This document shows, piece after piece, positions 12,801-23,400 of a stretch of DNA of 64,000 nucleotides. The DNA is from Tamarix chinensis. Its lineage: Eukaryota; Streptophyta; Magnoliopsida; Caryophyllales; Tamaricaceae. The stretch spans positions 26,726,117-26,790,116 of the forward strand of contig CM060174.1 of the NCBI GenBank assembly GCA_030549775.1, given 5' to 3'. A program made the translations under genes and the position numbers. The notes beneath the pieces were generated by a model that saw only the letters and a list, made by a program, of their open reading frames with translations, made no database searches and was not told where the DNA came from. How positions within the stretch are numbered: position 1 is the stretch's first letter; every line of letters begins with the position of its first letter.

Positions 12801-13232
12801 TATCCAAATTGAACCCTCGAATTAGTTCCAGGAAAACGCTCAAGCCAAATGCATGATAAGAAAGTTTAAGAATATTTAAATATAAACTTAGAATGGTATT
12901 ATCAAGTTTCCATTTTTTTAAATAATTTTTTCTAGAAAAATCAAGTTTAAAAATATACTCAACTCGATAAATTAGTTAACTAGTTTGACCTACCAGCCAA
13001 TTGTCCTATAAAATAGTTGATTTTTTTTGTCAAGTAAAACCCTTTAGCTGAGATGACAAACTAGAGGATTGATCTACCCAAAAATTCATGTTATTCAATT
13101 TCCAAAGCTTATATAAATCCAAATTTTCCTTAAGCTCAATTGTAACTATAAATTAAAATCAAACATGATCAAATCTTAATAAATATGATAAATTTTCATT
13201 CAACAAACTTCACAAGAATATGGGGTATTACA
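9837..13232 (-). mobile_element. solo-LTR-like element, 3.4 kb
   Basis: The plus strand begins TGTAATACCCCC and ends TGGGGTATTACA, a near-perfect terminal inverted repeat with TG...CA ends, typical of one class of plant gypsy LTRs. A minus-strand TATAAATA at 12480-12473 followed by a pyrimidine-rich leader gives the orientation. No gag or pol motif, PBS or second LTR is visible, so a solo LTR is the simplest reading. No clean 5-bp duplication is seen (CATAT on the left, CGTGG on the right), so the boundaries are supported by the ends alone. Confidence 0.6.
12473..12480 (-). promoter_or_regulatory. TATA box of the 9837-13232 LTR
   Basis: TATAAATA on the minus strand, about 0.75 kb inside the LTR, followed on that strand by a C/T-rich stretch resembling the transcribed leader of other LTRs in this window. 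Confidence 0.5.
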
Positions 13233-14344
13233 CGTGGTTATTACTATACCCTTATTTTTTTCATTTGTGATATGACATGTGTCCCTATGTGCCTTAGTTT
13301 TTATGCCTTATTGTTATTGCTTATGACATATGGGTTATATTCAGTGATAGTAGGACAAAATGTTAGGCTTGTACCTTAGAATTTGTGTCCATATGATTAT
13401 GGCTTATTTTATTTTCCTTTATTGTGCTTACTAACCTATATGCTCTCATGTAATTTTTTATTACGCTTATGCCCTTATCCTATGTTTCCATTGTGGTAGG
13501 ATATATGGCCTTGTTTAATTTAAATGTATGATACATATGCCTATAGGTTTTTCCTATTTCCTCTCCATACCTATTTAATCATTTGGGATTCTAATTTTTT
13601 TTTTGGTATAATCTTGTGGTATAATAAATTACATATTCTTTTTTTATCCAAGGTCTTTTTCTTTGAAGCTAGCTTGTGATATTAGTTATCAACATGGCTT
13701 ACTATTAATTCAAATTAATTTTTATAGAGGATACCTTAGGCAATAATTCTCATTTCTTATTCATGACTAAATGCCATATTCCAACATGGTGTATTATGAT
13801 GTTATGCATGTTTTACATGAAGCATGCTTATATATGATAGTTAGATCTTACTTAATACTTTCTTACTGAGACTACATATTAAGGTCAATAACTTTTCAAT
13901 GGATGGATGACATGTACTATCACATGTTGATATTCTAAATGTCTCTTTTTTGGGGGGAGTACTCATAACCTAGGATTATGCTAGTCTAACAATTAAATAT
14001 TTTACATCTGTTTGGGTGTCCTTTTTGTGTTCACACTTTTAAGCTTGTGTTGCTCCCCTAATATAGGATCCTTTATTTGTAAAAGTTCAACCTTAGGATA
14101 TATAATATAGCTCTTTTCCACTTTCTCTAATAATTTACATGACCATGTTGATGTTTTAATATAAACCTAAGTATGATATAGGTGAATGACCACACTACTC
14201 TAATGTTCGTTGCGGTGGAAACAATTCTTGATTTTATTTTTATAAGCATCGATATTAACTGAAGAAATAAATTTTAAGTTGGAAAATTGGGGGTTCTATG
14301 CCTTAAAAAATAAAATTTTAAGTTGAAAATTTGCAGGTGTTACA
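13233..14344 (+). repeat. probable 3' part of another LTR
   Basis: No coding motif. The segment ends GCAGGTGTTACA (14333-14344), the same kind of 3' terminus as the element ending at 49721, and Tat-type pol remnants begin shortly after it. I infer the 3' portion of an LTR, possibly the 5' LTR of the Tat element, whose start I cannot place. Confidence 0.35.
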
Positions 14345-14559
14345 CCTTGGTCACCTAAGGTATTACATCTAAGTGTTCAAGTAGTAGCACATAAAGCTCA
14401 ATTTGATAAATTTCCCTTTCAACGTAGCATTAGGAAAGTTCCTAGGCTACCTAGTTATCAGAAGGGAAATTGAGACTAATCTTAATTAGATCTATACCAT
14501 CCTTATCATCGAGTCTTTAGGATCTATAAAAGATATACAATGACTCATTGATAGACTCG

Positions 14560-15372
14560 CCAACCCTAATCATTTCATCTTCTATTCCTTTGAACAATGA
14601 AAACATAATGTGAGAAGGTGAGGTAACATCTCAAGACTTAACTCACCTTCCCACTACTTTTTCCTAAATCGATCAATGCTGAATCATTGTACATCTATTT
14701 AGTAGTCTCCAAAACAACATTTAGCACAACCCTAGTAAGGGAAGAGTAGAAGAAGAAAAACTTAATATATTTAGTAAGAAAGCCCCTACTCAACCTTGAG
14801 TCTCGTTGTAAATAGTTAGAAAACTAGCATAAGTTCTCACTATCATACTTTGAAAAGGCATGTCATACTTCTAATTTTATCTAATTGGGATAGTCATGAG
14901 TTATCCCTATTGTAATGTACTTCACAAGCCATATCTCTTTATTGATCATTTTACCCCTAACACCACCTCTCTACCAAAAAATAATTTTTTTTCGTTGAAT
15001 CACAAACCTCATTAATGTGGATGCTATATGTGGATGAGTCTAGCAATATGAAAAATATTGGACTTTCTCTTATACTCACCACTCTTGAAGGAGAAATCAT
15101 CTAATGAGATATCAAGTGTAATTTTAAATTAAAAATGAGGCTAAATATGAGGCTCTTGTTGCATGGTTACACTTAACAAAGGACATGGGCATTAGGAACC
15201 TTGAAGTCTCCACTAATTTGCATTTGATGGCTAATTCAATCAACGGATCTTATCTGGCTAAAGACCCTAAGATAGTAAACTACTACAATATGGTCAAATC
15301 ATTAAAATAGTCTTTTGATGAGTGCTTAATCACCTAGGTTCCCTAACTCGAAGAGGACCACGTTGACTATAA
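14560..15372 (+). pseudogene. Tat-type RT connection and RNase H (5' part)
   Basis: Translated motifs across several frames match Tat-lineage pol: a connection segment around 14640-14850 (SINAESLYIYL, TTLVREE, RKPLLNLESR), then RNase H from 15018 with the first acidic residue in YVDESSNMK and the second in NEAKYEALVAWL (about 15139-15175), ending AKDPKIVNYYNMVK and VPQLEEDH-like residues. Stops are scattered. The frame breaks at about 15368-15372, where an LTR-like element enters, and resumes near 18800. Confidence 0.7.
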
Positions 15373-18300
15373 TGCCCCATATTTTATTAAAATTCAATTG
15401 TCTCAAGTTAAATGAGTTTATTAATTCAATTTAATGCAAATGTTTAATTATTTTAGTTTTGATTTCTTTTTCGGTCTCATTGATGATTTCAAATTCATAT
15501 CAGAATTTAAGTAATCGTTGTTGTTGTTGATCATTTAAGACAAATTTGTTCACAGCCATATTTTTATTATATTCATATGATATTGATTTTTGTTTAAAAA
15601 TATATATTTTTTCTCTATCACATGTTTTGATTTTTAATCTTTTAAATTTGTTTTTATTATGAATTTTTTGTGTGGTTAATAATTTATTTTGGTTATACGT
15701 TTTTTTAATGAAATAAACTATTTAAATTATAAAAATTTACTTTAAAATAGCAAAATCATTTTTAATGATTTTTTTTCTATACAAAATGTTTCAGCCTTTG
15801 AATTTATCTATTTTTACAACATCAATAATATCCTTATAAAATTTTCAATTTAATATTTTTGTAACTTATTTATGAATTTAATCTAGATTTAATTTTCTTC
15901 TATTTTTGGTTTATGGAATACCTTTTTTCAAAAATCATTTCAATTAACCCTAATTTTTTAAATTTTATTTAAATATTTTTATATAATTTTAAATATTTTT
16001 CATGGTTTAATTATATATTTTCATAACTAATTTAAATCATTTTGCTTGTTGGAATTTTCTTTTATAATATTTTTTGAAATCCTTTAAATAGCCTTTGTAT
16101 TGATTTTATGATTTTAGGTCTTTATGAAATAATTTTCATTGATTGAGTGTTAGTAGAAAAAGAGAAACCAAAACTAATTGTTTGAATCCTCCCATATTTC
16201 TTCTTCTCATCTCTCTCTTGCTTTCTTACTTATCTTTTGTCTATATAAACCTCCATACCTAAACCTCTCTCCCTTTAGCCTTTCTCTACTTCTTCAATCC
16301 TTGATGCCAGATTCACCATCAAACTCCCTAATCTTTATCTTTATTATTTCTTTAGCCACCACCACCATAGGTCACCACAAGCCATTAGCAATAATGATGA
16401 CTAGCAACCTCGCTAGCCACCAACAAATCTTCCTGTTAATACTTAATGGAGCTACACTCTTGAGTTGTAAGTTTTTGAAACTTTTGCAAGTATAGTTTTT
16501 TTATGTTGTTACTTGTTAACTAAATTAAAATACTTGAATTATTGGTTGGTAAGGTAATTTCCTAACTTAGTCATATGATTTCTATTGATGATCTAGGAAA
16601 GTATTTATCATGGATTCTCAAGCTAGCAATCTCTATCTCTCTCTCTATATCTGTCCCTCTCTATCTTCTTACTTTTCTTAGCTAGCTTTGGACCTATGTA
16701 AGTATCTACTTACCTTTTATTATGGTGGAACCATGGGATGCATGCATTCGTAAAGATGGAGGTGATGAGCATGATTTATGATTTAAGTATGTCAAGCACA
16801 TTCCATGTCTTGTATGTTAATTCTATGTATCTATGAGGTGATAATTTTCAAAGTAAACACATGTTAGCATACCTATTTATTATTATATGAATTTGAGTAT
16901 GAGAAGGATTAAACATGATTATGTGATTAATATGTTAAGATAAAATCTAAAATATATGGTGATTCTATAATATATTTTGCTGTGTTTCAATTTTGAAAAA
17001 TTGTATAATTGGTTAAATATGGATTGAAATTATGCGACGTCTTATGTTAGGATTTTATGTGATGGAATTGTTAGGCTTTATGACACCTTGAACCATTTTC
17101 CTTTAACACCACTTTAAATCGCTTGGCTTTAATGCCACTTGAAATTGATCAACTTTGATGCCACTGAAAATTTATAGCCTTTAATGCCATTTAGAATGAA
17201 TGTGATAATAGCATTATATTATGTTGATGTAAGTGATTTAAGTGCTATTATGTGGTCTTGATTTATTCTCGGTTAAATCCTTAAATAAAAAAATGAGCAC
17301 TTAAAGACAAAAATCTTGAGTTGGCACTTATACCACTCAAGGTAGTTATCTAAGTTAGGTTTAGTATTCATTTAGTACCATTTTGGTTTTTTATAGGTTG
17401 TGATTCCAATTGCTTTAGAAGTTATGAAGTGACTCTCATATACTCTGTAGGTGTCTTGATATGTTTTGGCCCTATATGGGGTATGCATACTTAAGTGAGT
17501 AGGTGACTTATTATTTGGTCATCTGCTTATGTTTCTGGGTAGGCTAGCTAGGGCTAGTACCTTTTGAGTATTAGACTAGTTATTATGATTTTTTTATTCT
17601 TTTTCCTCAAGTTAAAATAATATAATGGTTGTGATCACAATAATATGATATAATAATTGATTATTCTCGTTCATTCTTGGATTTTAAATTTTATTTTCTT
17701 ATGCATGTCATTTATTTGTCTTCCTTACAATTATGCTCCTATATGATTATTGCTCTTACATCGTTATCATATTATCTATTATTTTAATCGCATGTGGTCC
17801 TAATGTATATAATGCTATTTTATAGGATAGTTGTGCTATTCAGCATGCATTCATGTTTTATTATATACTCGTACCCAAGTGTTGTCATGTGTAATCATGT
17901 GTTTATAAGAATTATTCTATGATTTCTTGTTCAATCATATGTTATTGCATGTACTTTTGTATAACTTTAATAATTATAACTATGGTATTCCATGTTAGTA
18001 TGCCCTACTCTAATTATTATATGTGTATCTCACTATATTCATTTCATGTATGACTTTCTGTCATATCTATTCGGATAATGGCTAATGTTATGCTATATAC
18101 TTCATTAAATTGTATGAATTGTTGTATAAGTGGGATGGTGTATGTATCTCATGTATTCTTGAGCATGAGTATTGTAAGTTGAAGATTACCATGTCCTTAT
18201 GTGTATCATGTTTCCCTCATAAGTTAGGTAGCTTTGATTTATTCAGTAATAAACTCGTACTAACACTACTATGGTTGGATGAGCTCTACAATAATTCACT

Positions 18301-18799
18301 AATGAAGAGTGCAGACCTCTCATGCAGGCTTGAAATCAATAGCTATTGTTGGGTCAAATACTTGAGCTATGAGAGTAGGATATCTGGAGTTTTTATTCCT
18401 TAGGAATTTAACTTTATTTTGTATATATATATTGAAAATTTTCAAGCATTGCATTAAAATTTTTATTATGTTCTAACTAAATTTCAGTTTCTCTTTACTT
18501 TGTTAAGATTTTCAAAATTTTGGGTTATTTCACAGGTTTTTGGTAATTTTGTCAATATTGTTTTTTAGTATAATCATTTGATTTCTATCTACCATTGGAT
18601 ATCTTCTTATAGAAGTTTATTACCTCAGTATAGATGATGTTTAAATTTTAGTTGAATAGATTTTAGTCTTTCATTTATCATGAGATAGATGATGGATTGT
18701 TGTCTTGTGTTAGATGTCGTATTAATATTCCCTATTTTCTACTTTTACCTCCACATATTTTTCTTTCATATTTTTAAGAGAGAATTTAGGGTTTTTACA
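15373..18799 (+). mobile_element. LTR-like insertion in Tat RNase H, about 3.4 kb
   Basis: The left edge reads TGCCCCATATTT or, two changes away from the usual end, TATAATGCCCC at 15368. A TATA box lies 0.87 kb inside, followed by a C/T-rich leader, the same plan as the other LTRs here. The right edge is uncertain: GGGTTATTTCACA at 18522-18534 or TTTTTACA at 18792-18799. I prefer the latter because Tat pol sequence (NSMTNLKSR) resumes at once. Left CTATA and right CTAAT would be an eroded target duplication. No gag or pol is recognised inside. Confidence 0.5.
16242..16249 (+). promoter_or_regulatory. TATA box of the 15373-18799 LTR
   Basis: TATATAAA preceded and followed by a long C/T-rich tract (about 16180-16310). 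The short open frame at 16178-16495 lies in this leader and has no family features. Confidence 0.45.
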
Positions 18800-19523
18800 C
18801 TAATTCCATGACAAACTTGAAATCAAGAACCTAGACTAATGTCTCCCAAACCATCCTCATTGTATATATGCAATGGTCTGCTATATAGCTTGAAGAAAAG
18901 GAATTCTTCACGTTGGGAACTCAAGTTACTTGGATGACCCTTATCTATAATTACATTATGGAGAACAAACTCCTTAAAGATAAGAATTAAGCTTGAGGGA
19001 TCCTTACCAATGTGGCAATATTCATAGTCTATGTAGGGTAACTCTCTAAGATTAATACATCCTAGAGGAGATACACAATAGGGATTACAAGAATCACTTT
19101 GGCTTTTGGAGCCTTTGCAATAAGGTTCTCATCACCTGCTACTATTGGCTACATATGTAGGAATATTGTTTGAACTATTATAGGATAGATGATAAATGTA
19201 AAGGATTTACTCAAGCTATCCCCCAGCTTGTGGAATAACTCTACCTCATCCATACTTCATGGCCCTTCACAAAATGAGGGATAAACATAGTAGGAAAGAT
19301 GATAACAGTGACTATTCAATGATGACACATTTTTTACCTCACTAATAACTTCACCATATGGATTGAAGTTAAGGCTTTCACTCGGGCTTTTGACAAAGAA
19401 CTAGAAAGTTAATTTGGAAGAATACTATTTCCCAATTTGGGTTACTAAGAGAAATCATTGCAGATAACGATTCCTAGTTTATTTTCAAGAACATTCAAAA
19501 TTTTAGGGAAAGGTGGGGGATCA
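18800..19523 (+). pseudogene. Tat-type pol linker and integrase N-terminal/core start
   Basis: After the first insertion pol resumes with the RNase H tail, then the linker motif TWMTLIYNYIMENKLL (about 18930-18980) typical of Tat/Retand pol, and frame-shifted integrase motifs: SWPFTK-GINIVG near 19250-19290 (the residues around the first catalytic Asp, which is Asn here), FTIWIEVKAF, and IIADND with FRERWGI near 19450-19520. The segment ends exactly where the next element inserted (GATCA at 19519-19523). Confidence 0.7.
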
Positions 19524-21899
19524 TGTAACATCCCCAAAATTTATGAACTAAATATTTTCTTTAAAATGAATTTATAGATGCCAAAATATAAAATGTAGGG
19601 ACATTATACTACATCCAATATAGAGAAGGTAACCTTTATACGCAATATGTGCTGGGTGCAAGGATAAAAAGTAACTTCTACTTAGATATTAGGTGTGGGA
19701 AGTACTTGATCCTATAATAATAAAAGATTACAAAAAGCAAGGAAAGAACATGTATGGTCAAAATAGAGGACATAAAAGTCCATAGAGGGATATTTTAGAT
19801 AACAATACTTTACCTAATAGCACTCACTAAAAGCAACAAAACAAAAATTATGAATCAATGAGTATCATAAAAATATTCCTACAAAGTCTCAACTACCCAT
19901 TGAATAGGCAGTAGACCATGAAACAGAACACATCAGTATGATGGTACTGAGTAAACTATTATAAAAAACTAAGCATATTAAGGTTTAATAGAGCACACAA
20001 AAGGTTTCACAAGAGAACATGATAAAAATATATTGAATCATAGAAGAGAAATAATAAAGATACTTGATAAAAAATTTCCACTAAGGTCACATGCTCAACA
20101 TATCCTTTCATTTAAACCAACAGGAAGCTTAATAACCTAAACATACCAATAGTGTTTTCCAAATGAAATATATTGAACCATTTTAAACCAATTTCCATAA
20201 AAATCACATTATATCTCATAAAATCTCAATCAATTATACCAAAAAACTCTAAGACACAACAAGTAGGGCATGAAAACAATTACCAAACATAGGAATGGAA
20301 TAAGGCAAATACCAAACAATAGGTAGGATATGAAGGCAACTACTAATAACAAATAGGGGACAAAGGAAACTACCAACCACAAGTAAGGAATAAAGGCAAA
20401 TACCAACCATAACTAGGGTACAAAGGAAAATACTAAACATTGGTAGGGAACTAAGGTAACTATCAAACACACGTGGGGCATGAAAGTAAATACTGACCAT
20501 AGAAAGATAATGAACGAAACTAGTGACCAGCACTTTAAAGTCTTTCAAAAACAAATATTTACTTAAGGGGGATATTATTCCAACCCATAAATGTAAAGGT
20601 ACTCTATTCATATTGATGCATGAAGACAACATGACATCCTACAAACAACCAATCCAAGGACTTTAAGGTACCTTAGTCACACTGGCATAGAAAAAAACAT
20701 GTTATCCTACTCACAAGGACACCTAATCTATAAGTATGTACACTCTCTAAGAAGTTCGAAGAGAAAATTAGATTAAGATGTAGGACCAGGATTAGATACT
20801 AAGATACACTAGCAAAAATCTAAACTAAATTGTGATTTATCATTCTCTATCTCAAGTTATTTTTATTTAATTATTAATATTTTAATAATGGTGACCATGA
20901 AATGATATAATACATAAAACTTGGACTTCTATATTTTACCACATTACTTATATCTGATTATTTAAATCATCCCTAAGGTTAATTGTCAAAATAAAGTCAA
21001 CTTAAATCTTAAGGTCAATCTAAAAATCTATTAATGAAAAGGAATGTTGGTTGGTGCTGATGATGGCACAATCAATAATGGATGGTGGTGGTTGTGATTA
21101 TGAATAAAGAGGAAGAGTTAGGAAATCGGGGTTACAAAAATAATTTCTTAAGAACAAGGGATTAGTTATTTTTTTGTTTAAGGAAAGATGAAACAAGAAG
21201 GTAGTTTTAGTGGTCATGTGATGGAAAAGGATGCACGGATAAAGTGGTGCCAAAAGCTAGGTAGGAACAAAAGTGGTGGAGCTAGGTGATAGTGTTTTAG
21301 GGTAGTGGGTTGAAAGGAGAATGAATGAACGGTAGGGAAAGTGAGATGAAGATGAGGAAGTTCTATGGTGATAGGTGCAAACCAAAAAAGAAAAAGAAAA
21401 AGGGAATGGATTTTGGGCTATGGTTAAACAAAAAGGAAAATAAGGAGGGAAGGGGAGTTTGTAGGTTTGTGGTGCATGAAAGAAAGATGTTGAGAAAGGG
21501 AGCTGGTGAGCTTAGTTTAATGTGCATGAGGACGTGTGAGGGGATAATTACAGAGAAAAAGAAATTGAAAAAGAAGATGGTAAGGGGTGGTTAAGTTAGG
21601 GTTGTGTGAGAGAGAATGGATAAGTTTGGGTGTTAGTTTAGGATTACTTTATTTTTGTTCAATTAGGTTAGGCTAGTTTATTTAGGTTTGGATTTCTAGT
21701 TAGAAAAATTATATCGTGAAAAAACTAACCAAGTAAGGGTGAGGGTTAAAGAAAAAAAAGGAAAATGATTAGGGTAAATTATTAAGAATTTTCTCTTATT
21801 ATGGTTTAAGGGTAAAAAATAAGCTAATGTTTAGGGTTAATTTTTAAATAAGAGTCTAAATATCTGAAAATAAAGGTGATAAAATTTTGGGGTATTAGG
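19524..21899. mobile_element. solo-LTR-like insertion in Tat integrase, 2.4 kb
   Basis: The left end is TGTAACATCCCCAAAATTTATG and the right end ATAAAATTTTGGGGTATTAGG, an inverted terminal match of about 18 bp with the last two bases eroded. The flanks are GATCA (19519-19523) and GATCG (21900-21904): a 5-bp target duplication differing by one transition. Removing the element restores an integrase reading frame across the site (RWGI then ELHFSTPRYPQAN), which confirms both ends. No coding motif inside; a 30-bp tandem array lies at 20266-20506. The orientation could not be decided. Confidence 0.8.
20266..20506. repeat. 30-bp imperfect tandem repeat, about 8 copies
   Basis: Units such as GGAATAAAGGCAAATACCAA followed by CCATAACTAG recur every 30 bp with substitutions. 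Because 30 is divisible by three, the array keeps a minus-strand frame open (20632-20249), which I regard as an artefact and not a gene. Confidence 0.75.
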
Positions 21900-22440
21900 G
21901 ATCGAGTTGCATTTTTCCACACCACGATACCCCCAAGCCAACAGTTAGGAAGAGTCAACAAACAAGATCATCATTTCCATACTAAAAAATAAATGTATTC
22001 AAGCTAAAGGGAACTAGTTTGATGAACTACTTATAGTCCTATCTTTGTACAATACCATCACCCAATTCTCAATGAGGTAATGCCCCTTCTCCTTGGCATG
22101 TTCCATAAATGTAGTGTTTCTTGTTACAGTGAAAATCCCTATTACCAGGACACAATTTGCTTATGAGCAACAAAATAACTAATAGTTGTTGTATAAACTC
22201 GACACCATTGATGAGTGGAGAGACTTGACACTTCTTAAGATGGAAGTATTTGAGCAAAAAGTATACCACAAATTCAACAAGAATATGGAGGCATGTTGCT
22301 TCAATGAAGGTGATTAGATATTTATAACAATATTCCAAAATACTAATAAACCTAAGATAGGTGAGTTGGTTCCTCATTAGGAATGCCCCCAACAAGATTA
22401 TCAAGGTAGTGGGATGAGGAGCCTACAAATTGCAGTATCA
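21900..22440 (+). pseudogene. Tat-type integrase core and C-terminus
   Basis: Continuation of the integrase: ELHFSTPRYPQAN and EESTNKIIIS (third catalytic Glu region) at about 21904-21965, then SINVVFLVTVKIP and NKPKIGELV-like residues downstream. The order matches Tat/Retand integrases; stops interrupt it. It would have catalysed integration of the parent element. It is now a pseudogene. Confidence 0.7.
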
Positions 22441-23400
22441 AGAAAAAATAAATTTTCGTAATAGCTAGAACGTCGTACAACTCAAATTATATCATGTTTT
22501 GTGTAAACATCAAGTAAGACCTCTCTTTACCTATACTCTTATATAGCATTAATATATATTATATATATCTCTTTCAAAGTGAGTGCACATAAAATATTTT
22601 TCATCCATTTCTAGGTAGAATTGTTTCACTCTGATAAATAATTATACTTACTTTTACTATATATAAAGGTTTAACACATAATCAACTACCTTAGTTCTAT
22701 TAGAACGCCGACCTCGATGACCTCAACATTGTAATGAGACGAAAGCTACAATGAGACGAATAGTAATTTTAACACTCACTTTTAGATCCAAGAAGGATAG
22801 AGCATCTCTAGCCATACATGATGATATATGTGCCATGCTAAAATAATACGCCTTATTCCATAGTGGGATTTTTACTATTATCATTAGTTAGAGTTTTCTC
22901 AAAGGGGTTTTATCAACAAGGTTTTTAACAAACCAACATGAGCTCCACACCTCACACTATTAACACCAAAGTCAAAATTTTACTCTGACCATTTTGAGTA
23001 ACAAGATATATTCCTTTCTCTCTTTCTAAAGTAGGAGTTCAATTGTTTTCCCCCCTATAATCATGATAAAAAAAACTGCATTCTACTCTATAGATTTGTT
23101 ACAACTATATCCTATATTTGGCACATTAACTTGTATCAATAAAATTACTTATTATATATTACTTGCAGTTCATGCAAAATTCACTCAATTAATCATGTAA
23201 AACAACACTAAAGACCCCTCCATATACTATAGGATATTGGAAAAAGAAAATAAATGAAGATAGGGAAAATAAAAAACAAATATATAGAAACAATAGAGGA
23301 ACAAGCCCCTATCCCTTCTAGGGTGACTTCGTGCCTTCTTCCTTGTCTCTAATTTATTGGAGAGTACTTGTATTGATTATCAATTAAGTACCTCCTTGTT
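22441..23400. other. AT-rich DNA, no gene seen
   Basis: Region after the Tat integrase. It has A/T-rich stretches and no recognisable coding motif. It may be the 3' untranslated part of the Tat element, but I could not find its LTR. Confidence 0.35.

Larger units (their letters stand above)
14345..22440 (+). mobile_element. Tat/Retand-type Ty3/gypsy remnant with two nested insertions
   Basis: Three pol segments of one plus-strand element are separated by insertions: RT end and RNase H (about 14560-15372), linker and integrase start (18800-19523), integrase core and C-terminus (21900-22440). They line up in the order and spacing of a Tat-lineage pol. Gag and most of RT are missing or unrecognisable before 14560. 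Outer boundaries are approximate and its LTRs were not paired. Confidence 0.7.

Noticed and set aside
9817..13237. CGTGG at 9817-9821 and 13233-13237 as target duplication of the 9837-13232 element
   Set aside because: The left copy is 15 bp away from the TGTAATACC end, so it does not abut the element; probably chance.
16178..16495. 105-codon Leu/Ser-rich ORF as a secreted or membrane protein
   Set aside because: Lies in the pyrimidine-rich leader after an LTR TATA box; the hydrophobic appearance follows from C/T-rich codons.
18517..18534. GGGTTATTTCACA as the right end of the 15373 insertion
   Set aside because: It looks like an LTR end, but pol sequence resumes only after 18799 and no matching duplication follows it. 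It remains a possible alternative.
20249..20632. 127-codon minus-strand ORF with hydrophobic repeats
   Set aside because: Produced by a 30-bp tandem repeat, whose period is a multiple of three, inside an LTR-like element.
22069..22404. 111-codon minus-strand ORF
   Set aside because: Opposite strand of the Tat integrase remnant; no independent motif.
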